Notes: generated by a model not told the origin, from the sequence alone. Counted from the first letter of the stretch, positions 1 to 5,306 are shown. The stretch: DNA of 7,922 bases from Bacillota bacterium (GCA_003501485.1 DNPJ01000074.1:4162-12083); one strand, 5' to 3'. Program-made: numbers and translations.

Positions 1-24
1 CCCATATAGATAAATTGCCTTTAT

Positions 25-36
25 TAGAGGGACCTT
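25..36 (+). repeat. Inter-module boundary motif, copy 1
   Basis: TAGAGGGACCTT, the first of five copies of GAGGGACCTT. It lies just beyond the stop codon of the minus-strand Rep-like gene. The 17 bases at the window start (1-17, ending GATAAATTG) recur exactly at 3125-3141 ahead of copy 3. Function unknown. Confidence 0.75.
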
Positions 37-60
37 ATTCCTCCTTTAAGATATGTTGTT

Positions 61-771
61 TTATAATTCTTCAAGTAGCTGTTGCATAATTTCTTTAATT
101 TTCTTTTCAGGGTTGATAAAATTATTATAGAGATAATTGCTGTGGGTGTTTACTTTTTTAAGAGTGTAAACATAATACTGCGAAATTTTTGTGCGTTTAA
201 ATTCTTTAGTAAAATCAATTAAATCGAACTTTTTTAACAAGATTAAAATGATTTCTACTTTTCTATATTCTCTTGTTGCTGATTCTCCTCTTTCTAACAA
301 AACAACTATATCTTTTTTAGTAAAATTTTTTATAATATTAGTTTTCAATTCATTATACTTTTTTAAGATAAGATAAGTTCTTAATAAATCAATCCCTATA
401 TCACTTTCAACAGAATAAGCTAATAACTCTTTTAAAACATAAGGCTGTATATTAGCATAACATTTTGGATAAGAAGGCAATTTATAATATTTGTCATTGT
501 AAGAATCTTCTGCTATGATGTTATTATTTATTAAGTTTTCTATTGCGGAATAGTAAGTAGTGCGTGAAACTTTTAATCTTTTTGATATTTCAGATATGTT
601 TATATCTTTCTTATAGACATATCTATGTTGTTCTTTATCTTTATAGTTCCATTTACTAATAGATAATAAATAATAATATACTATCCAATGTTTCTTAGGT
701 ATTCCTTTAGCACAATTAGTTGTGTTTGAATCCGAAATATAAGCTTTTACGCCACGTGTGTTTTTACTCAT
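61..771 (-). CDS. Winged-helix replication-initiator-like protein 1
   Basis: This 236-residue protein probably binds the repeats beside its gene and starts replication of the element. Sequence shows two helix-turn-helix/winged-helix regions, residues about 57-88 (DINISEISKRLKVSRTT) and about 149-189, separated by a Y-rich linker, then a basic tail. The two-winged-helix layout is typical of iteron-binding plasmid initiators, but no family signature was recognised outright. The ATG at 771 is chosen because AAGGAG lies 8 bases upstream; a GTG at 780 overlaps that ribosome site and cannot be the start. An 11-copy iteron array begins at its -35 box, so self-repression is likely. It is clearly related to the gene at 7015-7773: order of segments, DLxxF/LIDY-type second wing and spacing all match. 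It could instead be a transcription regulator with a large operator array. The origin role rests on context. Confidence 0.7.
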   Translation of the reverse strand: MSKNTRGVKAYISDSNTTNCAKGIPKKHWIVYYYLLSISKWNYKDKEQHRYVYKKDINISEISKRLKVSRTTYYSAIENLINNNIIAEDSYNDKYYKLPSYPKCYANIQPYVLKELLAYSVESDIGIDLLRTYLILKKYNELKTNIIKNFTKKDIVVLLERGESATREYRKVEIILILLKKFDLIDFTKEFKRTKISQYYVYTLKKVNTHSNYLYNNFINPEKKIKEIMQQLLEEL

Positions 772-779
772 ATAAATCA

Positions 780-785
780 CTCCTT
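780..785 (-). promoter_or_regulatory. Ribosome binding site that fixes the start of Rep-like protein 1
   Basis: Reads AAGGAG on the minus strand, 8 bases before the ATG at 771. The in-frame GTG at 780 shares bases with this site, which excludes it as the start. Confidence 0.8.
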
Positions 786-796
786 TTAAAAATTAT

Positions 797-820
797 TATA
801 AGATATTGTTCTATCTTATA
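797..820 (-). promoter_or_regulatory. Inverted repeat in the 5' leader of Rep-like gene 1
   Basis: Perfect 9-bp arms, TATAAGATA and TATCTTATA, separated by 6 bases. It sits between the -10 box and the ribosome site, so it could be an operator for self-repression or an RNA hairpin in the leader. Only the symmetry is seen; the role is inferred. Confidence 0.55.
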
Positions 821-826
821 GAATAT

Positions 827-855
827 ATAATAACACAAAATAAGATTAAAGTCAA
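827..855 (-). promoter_or_regulatory. Promoter of Rep-like gene 1
   Basis: On the minus strand, TTGACT (850-855) and TATTAT (827-832) are separated by 17 bases. The first iteron (857-875) abuts the -35 box, so a protein bound to the iterons could block RNA polymerase. Confidence 0.8.
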
Positions 856-856
856 G

Positions 857-1157
857 TGTTTAATTTTGTATAACGAAGAAAAGTTAAATGTTTAATTTTG
901 TATAACGGGACTGTTTAATTTTGTATAACGGGGTGTTAAATTTTGTATATAGAAAGAGAAGGTGTGTTAAATTTTGTATATCCTAATGTTTAATTTTGTA
1001 TAACGGGGTGTTAAATTTTGTATATAGAGAGAACTCATTTTTATTGGAGAAAATTGTGAAGTGTTCAGAACTGTATAACGTAATGTTCAATTCTGTATAT
1101 AGAAATAACGAAAAATGTCCAATTCTGTATATCAGTTTAGTTCAATTTTGTATAATA
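857..1157 (+). repeat. Iteron array, 11 copies of a 19-bp repeat (putative replication origin)
   Basis: Copies start at 857, 889, 912, 934, 965, 987, 1009, 1062, 1084, 1116 and 1139. Copies 1-3 and 6 read TGTTTAATTTTGTATAACG. Copies 4, 5 and 7 have TGTTAAATTTTGTATA followed by TAG or TCC. Copies 8-11 are more diverged, with TGTTCAATTCTGTATA as the commonest core. All are in one orientation. The first seven are 22-32 bp apart, close to two or three helical turns. An irregular gap (1028-1061) separates them from the diverged group. Direct repeats of this size beside a winged-helix Rep gene are characteristic of theta-replicating plasmid origins. The same repeats could also serve as operator or incompatibility determinant. 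Confidence 0.8.
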
Positions 1158-1168
1158 GTTATCCTGTA

Positions 1169-1188
1169 TGTTATCCCACGGGATAACA
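1169..1188. repeat. Inverted repeat TGTTATCCC / GGGATAACA
   Basis: Perfect 9-bp arms around a 2-base centre. GTTATCC also occurs as a direct copy at 1158-1164, so TTATCC appears three times in 30 bp. These resemble the left half of a DnaA box but match the nine-base consensus poorly. It could be part of the origin, or the arm pair that precedes the oriT-like core at 1197-1223. Confidence 0.6.
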
Positions 1189-1196
1189 AAGTGGAA

Positions 1197-1223
1197 GTCG
1201 CAAAGTGCTACCCACTTTACGAC
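1197..1223. other. Imperfect hairpin with oriT-like core AAAGTGCTACCC
   Basis: Eleven-base arms (GTCGCAAAGTG / CACTTTACGAC) with one mismatch close on a 5-base loop. The sequence AAAGTGCTACCC spans the left arm, the loop and the start of the right arm. It resembles the nic region AAGTGCGCCCT of IncQ-type and related Gram-positive transfer origins, where an inverted repeat also lies just upstream (here 1169-1188). No relaxase is encoded in the window, so mobilisation would need one in trans. The resemblance is partial; a single-strand or replication-origin hairpin is an equally valid reading. Confidence 0.35.
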
Positions 1224-1231
1224 AATCTAAA

Positions 1232-1259
1232 GTCGCTTTTGTGCTGATTCAAAAGCGAC
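1232..1259. repeat. Perfect 10-bp hairpin GTCGCTTTTG / CAAAAGCGAC
   Basis: Strong stem with an 8-base loop. Its right half overlaps a second possible pairing, TGATTC (1245-1250) with GAATCA (1266-1271), so the two stems exclude each other. Possible roles are origin structure or attenuation; none can be chosen from sequence alone. Confidence 0.6.
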
Positions 1260-1273
1260 GCAAAAGAATCACC

Positions 1274-1302
1274 GGTCTGCGTTCCGCAGCCCAGTCTTTT
1301 TT
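1274..1302 (+). terminator. GC hairpin followed by T-run (possible terminator or origin hairpin)
   Basis: CTGCG (1277-1281) pairs with CGCAG (1285-1289) over a 3-base loop. The stem extends by GG/CC past one mismatch, and a run of six T starts a few bases later. There is no plus-strand gene just upstream to terminate, so it may shield downstream promoters from origin transcription or belong to the hairpin-rich origin. Confidence 0.35.
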
Positions 1303-1344
1303 GAGAGAAAGTGAATCAGAGATAGACAATATATGAACTATGTT

Positions 1345-1356
1345 AAGAGGGACCTT
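1345..1356 (+). repeat. Inter-module boundary motif, copy 2
   Basis: AAGAGGGACCTT between the origin region and the first plus-strand operon. Downstream, TTTTCAACA (1376-1384) and TTTTTGTGCA (1396-1405) are spaced exactly as the same words are after copy 3. Confidence 0.75.
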
Positions 1357-1429
1357 CAAGAGTACTAAGATAGAATTTTCAACACTTAACATTTCTTTTT
1401 GTGCATATTGCTATTTCTGAGAAAAACAC

Positions 1430-1458
1430 TTGACATTTCATCTATGATATGTTATAAT
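1430..1458 (+). promoter_or_regulatory. Promoter of the HAD nucleotidase operon
   Basis: TTGACA (1430-1435) and TATAAT (1453-1458), 17-base spacer. The expected transcript start near 1465 is upstream of the leader element at 1478-1498. The 17-bp upstream element seen at five other promoters is absent here. Confidence 0.9.
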
Positions 1459-1477
1459 AGAATCACAACAAAGACAG

Positions 1478-1498
1478 ATGATAAAGTCATTAAAACAT
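1478..1498 (+). promoter_or_regulatory. 5' leader stem-loop element, copy 1 (ATG/CAT type)
   Basis: ATG at 1478 pairs with CAT at 1496-1498 around a 15-base loop that starts ATAAAG and ends TAAAA. It is followed by AGAATGGAG and the start codon at 1514. The region 1471-1506 nearly repeats the leader of the 3365 gene. Confidence 0.7.
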
Positions 1499-1513
1499 AG
1501 AATGGAGTACACA

Positions 1514-1984
1514 ATGAAAAAAGAAATTTATTTTGATTTAGACGGCACTATATATGATTTATATGGTATGGAAAATTGGCTGGAGCGTATTGAAAATGAA
1601 AAACCTAATACATTTACTGATGGCAACTTTATTGTTAACTATGATGAATTTATGGAATGTATTAAGCAGTTAAAAAAACAGGGATATAACTTTAACGTGA
1701 TTAGTTGGTTACCGTATGATGTTACGTATGACTATAGAAAGAAGTGTGAGCAGGAAAAAAGAAGTTGGATAAAGAAATTCTTGCCGTTCGTTAAAAATGT
1801 TGAGATACAACTTTATGGCATATTAAAGCATACACACGTTGAAAGCGGTATTCTGATTGATGATAATGAAAAGATATGTAGTCATTGGAGAAATGAAAAC
1901 AGAATAGCACTGAATGTAAATAAAGAATTTAATGTAATAAGTGCTTTAAAGAAGTTGATTAAAGGAGAAGTTGAAAATGTGTAA
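1514..1984 (+). CDS. HAD-superfamily 5'-nucleotidase-like hydrolase
   Basis: Likely a small cytoplasmic phosphatase of the HAD superfamily, closest in layout to 5'(3')-deoxyribonucleotidases that release phosphate from nucleoside monophosphates. Of 156 residues, motif I is FDLDGT (residues 7-12, nucleophile D8 and acid/base D10), motif II is VIS (S64), K105 is a motif III candidate, and motif IV is IDDN (D116, D117), giving all metal and phosphate ligands. It has only a small insert after motif I. An in-frame ATG at 1478 would add 12 residues, but it lies inside the leader element; the ATG at 1514 has GGAG 6 bases upstream. First gene of its operon; its end overlaps the next gene by 8 bases. 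Substrate is not known; such enzymes are common in phage and plasmid cargo. Fold confident, nucleotidase activity inferred. Confidence 0.82.
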   Translation: MKKEIYFDLDGTIYDLYGMENWLERIENEKPNTFTDGNFIVNYDEFMECIKQLKKQGYNFNVISWLPYDVTYDYRKKCEQEKRSWIKKFLPFVKNVEIQLYGILKHTHVESGILIDDNEKICSHWRNENRIALNVNKEFNVISALKKLIKGEVENV

Positions 1985-2144
1985 ACATAAGATAGAAAAG
2001 AAAATGTTAGTGGAAAATTTTTCAGCTTTTGGAAAGTTAAGAAAAGCTTATTTCATAATAGATGAATGTAAAGAATGTGGGAAGAAAATAGGAATTAAAA
2101 GAGCAGAAAAGAAAATTGATGGACTTAAAATAAAAGAAATATAA
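1977..2144 (+). CDS. Small zinc-finger-like protein, 55 residues
   Basis: A short basic protein starting MCKHKIEKK, with a second metal pair CKEC at residues 31-34 followed by GKK. C2/H4 and C31/C34 could form a single CH-CC zinc site. Such one-finger proteins are frequent in phage and plasmid genomes; their role is usually unknown. The ATG lies inside the end of the HAD gene, overlapping by 8 bases (ATGTGTAA), and AAAGGAG is 10 bases upstream, so the two are translationally coupled. It lacks its own promoter and leader element. Lysine-rich composition suits nucleic-acid binding, but that is inference. Confidence 0.7.
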   Translation: MCKHKIEKKMLVENFSAFGKLRKAYFIIDECKECGKKIGIKRAEKKIDGLKIKEI

Positions 2145-2166
2145 TGTTTACTTGATAAAGTAACAG

Positions 2167-2187
2167 GTGATAAAGTTCTAAAAACAC
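2167..2187 (+). promoter_or_regulatory. 5' leader stem-loop element, copy 2 (GTG/CAC type), no promoter of its own
   Basis: GTG (2167-2169) pairs with CAC (2185-2187) around a 15-base loop. Compared with copy 5, which has nearly the same loop, both closing bases have changed together (G/C against A/T). Only a decayed -35-like TTGATA (2152-2157) precedes it and no -10 box is seen, so the element is kept where a promoter is not. Confidence 0.7.
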
Positions 2188-2201
2188 AGAAAGGATTTAT
2201 T

Positions 2202-2552
2202 ATGGTAAAGATAAATTACATTGAAAGTGGAGAAAAGAAAGTTAAAGAGATTGACACAAAAGATAACTCAATGTTTGATAATGTCTTTGAAGATATAATC
2301 TTGTGTTATCCGTTTCAGATTGAGAATAAAAAAGAAAGAACTGAATGGAATGATTATGTAAAAGAAAATTTTAGTGGACTTGATGATGTATATTATTATA
2401 GATACGATGAGCCATTTGTGAATTCTGATAAATGGCTGAAATATAATGAAGATTATTTTGAGGATATCGATGAACTAATACAAGGTCAAAAACAGTATTT
2501 GAAATATTTAGAATCTATAAAGAATATAATAAATTCATTGACAAACATTTAA
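2202..2552 (+). CDS. Unknown acidic protein, 116 residues
   Basis: No family recognised. The protein is acidic and aromatic-rich (for example DDVYYYRYDEP, residues about 61-71), with no signal peptide, membrane segment or cysteine cluster, so probably a soluble cytoplasmic protein. The C-terminal third is predicted helical by eye. The start has AAGGA upstream and the standard leader element 14 bases before the ATG. It probably relies on read-through from the HAD promoter. Its last codons contain the -35 box of the promoter for the next gene (TTGACA at 2538-2543), a tight overlap of coding and control sequence. Confidence 0.75.
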   Translation: MVKINYIESGEKKVKEIDTKDNSMFDNVFEDIILCYPFQIENKKERTEWNDYVKENFSGLDDVYYYRYDEPFVNSDKWLKYNEDYFEDIDELIQGQKQYLKYLESIKNIINSLTNI

Positions 2553-2566
2553 AAATGTAATATAAT
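2538..2566 (+). promoter_or_regulatory. Promoter of the 151-residue coiled-coil gene
   Basis: TTGACA (2538-2543) and TATAAT (2561-2566), 17-base spacer. The -35 box lies inside the end of the preceding coding region. The expected start of transcription, near 2573, is right at the leader element. Confidence 0.88.
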
Positions 2567-2574
2567 ACAGTCGG

Positions 2575-2595
2575 CTGAATAAAGACTTTAAGCAG
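2575..2595 (+). promoter_or_regulatory. 5' leader stem-loop element, copy 3 (CTG/CAG type, most diverged loop)
   Basis: CTG pairs with CAG around a 15-base loop that keeps ATAAAG but ends TTTAAG instead of TAAAA. The stem is kept although the loop has drifted. AGGAAAGGA follows directly. Confidence 0.65.
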
Positions 2596-2611
2596 AGGAA
2601 AGGATTTAATT

Positions 2612-3067
2612 ATGACTACTATTGAAAGACTTGAAAGACAGATTAAAGAATTAAAAGCAGAAATTGAAAAACTTAAAAATGATGAAAAGGAATTAGAAAG
2701 AATAGAACATTATTATTTCATCAACGTTGACGGCGATGGCGATTTTTATATTGATGAAAATGATGACGGAATGACAACTGAATTGTATAATAATATGAAT
2801 TACTTTTTATCGGAAGACAGTGCGAAGCGTTTCAATTCAGCATTATATGAGTTAAGAAGATTACAGCACCTTCATGAGATTTATTGCCCAGATTATATAC
2901 CAGATTGGAATGACGAAGAAGAAGAAAAATGGTTAGTATTCTTTAATAAAAAGGAATGTATGTATCAATATGCATATTCTACAAAGTGCTATAGATTAAA
3001 TGAAATTTATTTTGACTCAGAAGAAACCTCCAGAAAAGTTTGTGATAGATTAAACAAAAATTTATAA
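2612..3067 (+). CDS. Coiled-coil protein with two short alpha/beta repeats, unknown function
   Basis: Residues 1-31 form a charged heptad-type coiled coil (IERLERQIKELKAEIEKL). Two degenerate repeats follow. Each is a beta-rich stretch ending in an aromatic, F, acidic or small residue and SE[DE][ST] cap, then a helix: residues about 34-80 (FLSEDSAKRF) and about 107-148 (FDSEETSRKV). An acidic linker with W99 lies between. Proteins built this way are common among hypothetical genes of gut phages and plasmids, where no activity has been assigned to my knowledge. It has its own promoter and leader element, and is the last gene before a clear terminator at 3073-3107. The start is supported by AAGGA upstream. 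Confidence 0.78.
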   Translation: MTTIERLERQIKELKAEIEKLKNDEKELERIEHYYFINVDGDGDFYIDENDDGMTTELYNNMNYFLSEDSAKRFNSALYELRRLQHLHEIYCPDYIPDWNDEEEEKWLVFFNKKECMYQYAYSTKCYRLNEIYFDSEETSRKVCDRLNKNL

Positions 3068-3072
3068 AATGA

Positions 3073-3107
3073 AAAGGGTGAGATTTTAAATCTTGCCCTT
3101 TCTTTTA
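3073..3107 (+). terminator. Rho-independent terminator after the first plus-strand operon
   Basis: AAAGGGTGAGAT pairs with ATCTTGCCCTTT (two wobble pairs) over a 5-base loop, followed by a T-rich tail TTTCTTTTAG. The upstream A-run makes weak termination possible on the minus strand too. Confidence 0.85.
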
Positions 3108-3149
3108 GTTAATAAATTATGAACCCCATATAGATAAATTGTTCTCTAG

Positions 3150-3161
3150 TAGAGGGACCTT
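3150..3161 (+). repeat. Inter-module boundary motif, copy 3
   Basis: TAGAGGGACCTT between the first terminator and the next operon. Preceded by a 17-bp match (3125-3141) to the window's first 17 bases. CTCTA (3144-3148) and TAGAG (3150-3154) form a small local palindrome here that the other copies lack. Confidence 0.75.
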
Positions 3162-3173
3162 CTCTTTTATAGT

Positions 3174-3191
3174 TTTCAACAATTGTTGAAA
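3174..3191. repeat. 18-bp perfect palindrome TTTCAACAATTGTTGAAA
   Basis: A perfect two-fold symmetric site 12 bases after boundary motif 3 and well upstream of the promoter at 3277. It is a good candidate for a dimeric DNA-binding protein (operator or partition site). After motif 2 only the left half (TTTTCAACA) is kept. Confidence 0.6.
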
Positions 3192-3196
3192 GTTTT

Positions 3197-3211
3197 TGTG
3201 CAGAATGCACA
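3197..3211. repeat. Small inverted repeat TGTGCA / TGCACA
   Basis: Six-base arms with a 3-base loop between the 18-bp palindrome and the promoter. After motif 2, TTTTTGTGCA is present without the second arm. Possibly an operator; role unknown. Confidence 0.4.
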
Positions 3212-3276
3212 GCGGATTTCTCTTATAAATAGTATAGTGTTCATATAATGTTTACAAATTTATTTTGGTGAAAGCC

Positions 3277-3305
3277 TTGACAAATAGTTTAAGTTGTAGT
3301 ATAAT
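3277..3305 (+). promoter_or_regulatory. Promoter of the 163-residue gene
   Basis: TTGACA (3277-3282) and TATAAT (3300-3305), 17-base spacer. A variant of the shared 17-bp upstream element (GTTCATATAATGTTTAC) lies at 3239-3255. Confidence 0.9.
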
Positions 3306-3326
3306 AGGAGCATAGAAACAAGACAG

Positions 3327-3347
3327 ATGATAAAGTCACTAAAACAT
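3327..3347 (+). promoter_or_regulatory. 5' leader stem-loop element, copy 4 (ATG/CAT type)
   Basis: ATG pairs with CAT around a 15-base loop. About 36 bases here differ from leader copy 1 at only one position (loop C for T). The weak Shine-Dalgarno GGA follows and the ATG is at 3365. Confidence 0.7.
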
Positions 3348-3364
3348 AGAATGGAATTGATAAT

Positions 3365-3856
3365 ATGAATGTTAAAGAATTCAGACATTACTATTTAAAT
3401 AGTCAGAGTATGACAGACTTCATGATGAAGTATAAAAGTAGAGCGGTTCATTTATGTAAAGACTATGAGAAAATAGTAGATGAACTTATTAAATGCGGAT
3501 TTTGCAAGTATGATAAAAGTTATTTTCTTGAAAATGATTTATATTGTGATTATCAATTTGATTTTTCTGAAGAGTCCTTTATAATGGATATGTATGAAAC
3601 AAATACATTAGCTGTCTTTAAGGAAGAAAGTGATTATTGCATACCATTATACTGTATAAAAGAAGCGTGGGATTTTATGGAAGAAGAGAACAACGTGGAA
3701 GAAACAACCGTTAACAATATAGAAGAATCTGATAAAACTTTACCGTTAAAAATGTTATCCAACTTAGATATACTCAAAGATGTTGTTGATTTAAAAAGAA
3801 AAGCAAATTTGAATGATGATGACACTTTAAAGCTGTTAGAATTGTTGTTCAAATAA
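3365..3856 (+). CDS. Unknown protein, 163 residues, paralogue of the 6106 gene
   Basis: No family recognised. The N-terminal half is predicted helical with aromatic clusters. The conserved core is IPLYCIKEAWDFM (residues 93-105), then a variable acidic linker, then a helical C-terminal unit (residues about 126-163, starting LPLKMLSNLDILKDV). The gene at 6106-6624 has the same core (IPLWFIKEAWDYM) and the same C-terminal unit, so the two are paralogues. The C-terminal unit could be a small helix-turn-helix or oligomerisation domain, but this is only inference. No membrane segment or signal peptide. It has its own promoter and leader element. There is no clear terminator before the next promoter. 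Confidence 0.78.
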   Translation: MNVKEFRHYYLNSQSMTDFMMKYKSRAVHLCKDYEKIVDELIKCGFCKYDKSYFLENDLYCDYQFDFSEESFIMDMYETNTLAVFKEESDYCIPLYCIKEAWDFMEEENNVEETTVNNIEESDKTLPLKMLSNLDILKDVVDLKRKANLNDDDTLKLLELLFK

Positions 3857-3874
3857 TATTTACAATTTTAGGTA

Positions 3875-3903
3875 TTGACAAATGCTTAAAGATGTGATAT
3901 AAT
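3875..3903 (+). promoter_or_regulatory. Promoter of the DEDDh exonuclease gene
   Basis: TTGACA (3875-3880) and TATAAT (3898-3903), 17-base spacer. A diverged upstream element (GTTCAAATAATATTTAC, 3847-3863) overlaps the last codons of the preceding gene. Confidence 0.9.
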
Positions 3904-3920
3904 AGTAGCATAGAGAACAG

Positions 3921-3941
3921 ATGTTAAAGTTCTAAAAACAT
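3921..3941 (+). promoter_or_regulatory. 5' leader stem-loop element, copy 5 (ATG/CAT type)
   Basis: ATG pairs with CAT around a 15-base loop containing GTTCTAAAAA, as in copy 2, which is closed by GTG/CAC. AGAAAGG follows, with the ATG at 3957. Confidence 0.7.
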
Positions 3942-3956
3942 AGAAAGGTTTTACCA

Positions 3957-4637
3957 ATGACAAAAAAATTTATAGTTCTTGATGTGGAAGGAATGAGCAA
4001 TAAGCGACCATATAATATCGGTTACATTGTAGCGGACAGATACGGTAACATTTATAGAAAAAGAAGCGTCGCTATACTTTCAGCAATAATTGAAAATCTG
4101 AATAATTGCGAACAGGCAAAAGAGATGACACACAAAAACATTATTGAGATCCTGCACGACATTGAGAACGAACAGAGGAAATATTATTATTGTAGTGCTA
4201 ATGTTTTTAAGCGTTTACTTTTTAAAGACATTGAAGAGTTTGGTGTATCTGAAATATGGGCATATAATTGCACGTTTGATAAGTCAGCTTTAAAGCGTTT
4301 GTTATCTGATGACTTTAAAAAGTTAGAAGATAAAGTTGCTTTTTATGATATTATTCCTGCAATTCTTTATACGAAGTTACTCAATAAAAAGTATGTGATG
4401 TTTTGCAGAATAAATGAATATGTTACTCAGAAAGGCAATGTGCAGTATAAAGCTGAATATGTGTATCAATACTTAACAGGCAGAACAGACTTTGTAGAAG
4501 AGCATACAGGGCTTGCTGATGTTATGGTGGAATATGAGATTTTGTTGACGGCTTTTAATACTAAAAAGAAAATTGAAAAGAAATGCGATCAGCCGTGGAA
4601 AGTGTTGAAAACGTTTTGCGAAGAAAAAGGAATTTAA
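3957..4637 (+). CDS. DEDDh-family 3'-5' exonuclease-like protein
   Basis: A 226-residue single-domain protein with the metal-binding motifs of RNase T/DnaQ-type exonucleases. Exo I is VLDVEG (residues 7-12, D9 and E11), Exo II is WAYNCTFD (D108), and Exo III is HTGLAD (H183 and D188). The H five residues before the last D identifies the DEDDh subgroup, the type used in DNA polymerase proofreading and in RNase T and related nucleases. All four acidic residues and the histidine are present, so it should be active on DNA or RNA 3' ends with two divalent metal ions. It has no polymerase or helicase domain, and the insert at residues about 35-95 is unusually long before Exo II. It has its own promoter and leader element. 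Its role in the element (replication, repair or RNA turnover) cannot be told from context. Confidence 0.85.
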   Translation: MTKKFIVLDVEGMSNKRPYNIGYIVADRYGNIYRKRSVAILSAIIENLNNCEQAKEMTHKNIIEILHDIENEQRKYYYCSANVFKRLLFKDIEEFGVSEIWAYNCTFDKSALKRLLSDDFKKLEDKVAFYDIIPAILYTKLLNKKYVMFCRINEYVTQKGNVQYKAEYVYQYLTGRTDFVEEHTGLADVMVEYEILLTAFNTKKKIEKKCDQPWKVLKTFCEEKGI

Positions 4638-4655
4638 TGTTCATAAATTGTTTAC

Positions 4656-4684
4656 TTGACAAACTCTTGAAAATGTGATACAAT
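4656..4684 (+). promoter_or_regulatory. Tandem promoter a upstream of the 129-residue gene
   Basis: TTGACA (4656-4661) and TACAAT (4679-4684), 17-base spacer. The upstream element GTTCATAAATTGTTTAC (4639-4655) directly abuts the -35 box. Promoter and element are nearly identical to those at 6005-6050. Confidence 0.85.
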
Positions 4685-4738
4685 AGAAACATAAAACAGA
4701 ACAAAAGTTAAGTTCATAAAATGTTTACAAAAAAGTTC

Positions 4739-4767
4739 TTGACAAACAAAACAAAATATGTTATAAT
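4739..4767 (+). promoter_or_regulatory. Tandem promoter b upstream of the 129-residue gene
   Basis: TTGACA (4739-4744) and TATAAT (4762-4767), 17-base spacer, with upstream element GTTCATAAAATGTTTAC at 4712-4728. From the -10 box onward, 47 bases (4762-4808) are identical to 6045-6091. Confidence 0.9.
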
Positions 4768-4784
4768 AGAAACATAGAAAAGAG

Positions 4785-4889
4785 CTGATAAACTTTTAAA
4801 ACAGAGAAAGAAATTGACAGGTGGATAAAGTCATTAAAACACGTAAAGAAAATCAAATTTAAAGTCAGCTGATAAAGACATTAAAACAG
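4785..4889 (+). promoter_or_regulatory. Triple 5' leader stem-loop element, copies 6-8
   Basis: Three elements in one leader: CTG/CAG at 4785-4804 (14-base loop), GTG/CAC at 4821-4842 (16-base loop) and CTG/CAG at 4869-4889 (15-base loop). The middle copy lies in a 30-base stretch (4813-4842) found unchanged at 5299-5328. Only the last copy adjoins the start codon at 4906. Multiple sites may raise binding of a regulator. Confidence 0.7.
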
Positions 4890-4905
4890 AGAAAAGAGTT
4901 ATGCT

Positions 4906-5295
4906 ATGTTAGATTTAACTATGATGAAGAAGAAGTCAGAAATTGATAATGCGGTTTACAATGCAGTTAATGATGTTATCCGTGCTTATTGTGTTGAAAA
5001 CGAACTTGAATTCCGTGAAATGGGCAAGAAGACAGAAATTAAGATAGGTAAAACACTTGATAAAGACAAAGAAGAAGTTGATATTTGGTGCAAAATTGAG
5101 CCTATGGTGCATAAATATTTCGTGACTACAAGTTCAAAGACAGGAAAAGTTCTCCCAGCGTTTGACATTGATAAGACTTATGATGAGTGGAAAATGAAAA
5201 GAGAAGAAATTGATCAGAGAGCAGAAGAAAAAAGACTTGCTAAAGAAAAGAAGTTAGCTAAAAAATCAGAAGAAGAAACAGAAGTAGAAGAATAA
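4906..5295 (+). CDS. Unknown charged protein, 129 residues, tandem paralogue of the 5392 gene
   Basis: No family recognised. The N-terminal part (residues 1-80) looks alpha/beta. The segment around residues 69-87 (HKYFVTTSSKTGKVLPAFD) is the part best shared with the next gene. The tail from about residue 90 is a long, highly charged Lys/Glu helix. The ATG at 4901 is in another frame and stops after three codons; the ATG at 4906 gives the full gene, with only a weak AAAGAG ribosome site. It sits under two tandem promoters and three leader elements, suggesting strong or finely tuned expression. The next gene is its diverged duplicate. Small basic/acidic proteins like this may bind nucleic acid, but nothing in the sequence proves it. 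Confidence 0.75.
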   Translation: MLDLTMMKKKSEIDNAVYNAVNDVIRAYCVENELEFREMGKKTEIKIGKTLDKDKEEVDIWCKIEPMVHKYFVTTSSKTGKVLPAFDIDKTYDEWKMKREEIDQRAEEKRLAKEKKLAKKSEEETEVEE

Positions 5296-5306
5296 GAGAT
5301 TGACAG

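Noticed and set aside
191..376. Open frame opposite Rep-like gene 1
   Set aside because: Lies wholly inside a gene with a promoter, ribosome site and recognisable fold. The overlapping frames at 3634-3852, 4986-5168 and 6657-6872 were dropped for the same reason.
857..1157. CRISPR array
   Set aside because: Repeats are only 19 bp, vary in sequence, and the spacers are 3-34 bases of low-complexity sequence. No cas gene is present. Iterons explain it better.
1158..1188. DnaA boxes
   Set aside because: TTATCC occurs three times but each copy matches the TTATNCACA consensus at only about six of nine positions.
996..1247. Open frame of 83 codons on the plus strand through the iteron and hairpin region
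   Set aside because: It is a by-product of the repeated 19-bp units, has no ribosome site, and its codons are the iterons and inverted repeats themselves.
1333..1368. An 11-codon open frame spanning boundary motif 2
   Set aside because: No ribosome site, and the frame is not kept at the other four motif copies.
1478..1513. Upstream ATG giving the HAD protein 12 extra residues
   Set aside because: This ATG is the left arm of the leader stem-loop. The ATG at 1514 has the ribosome site and the HAD fold begins there.
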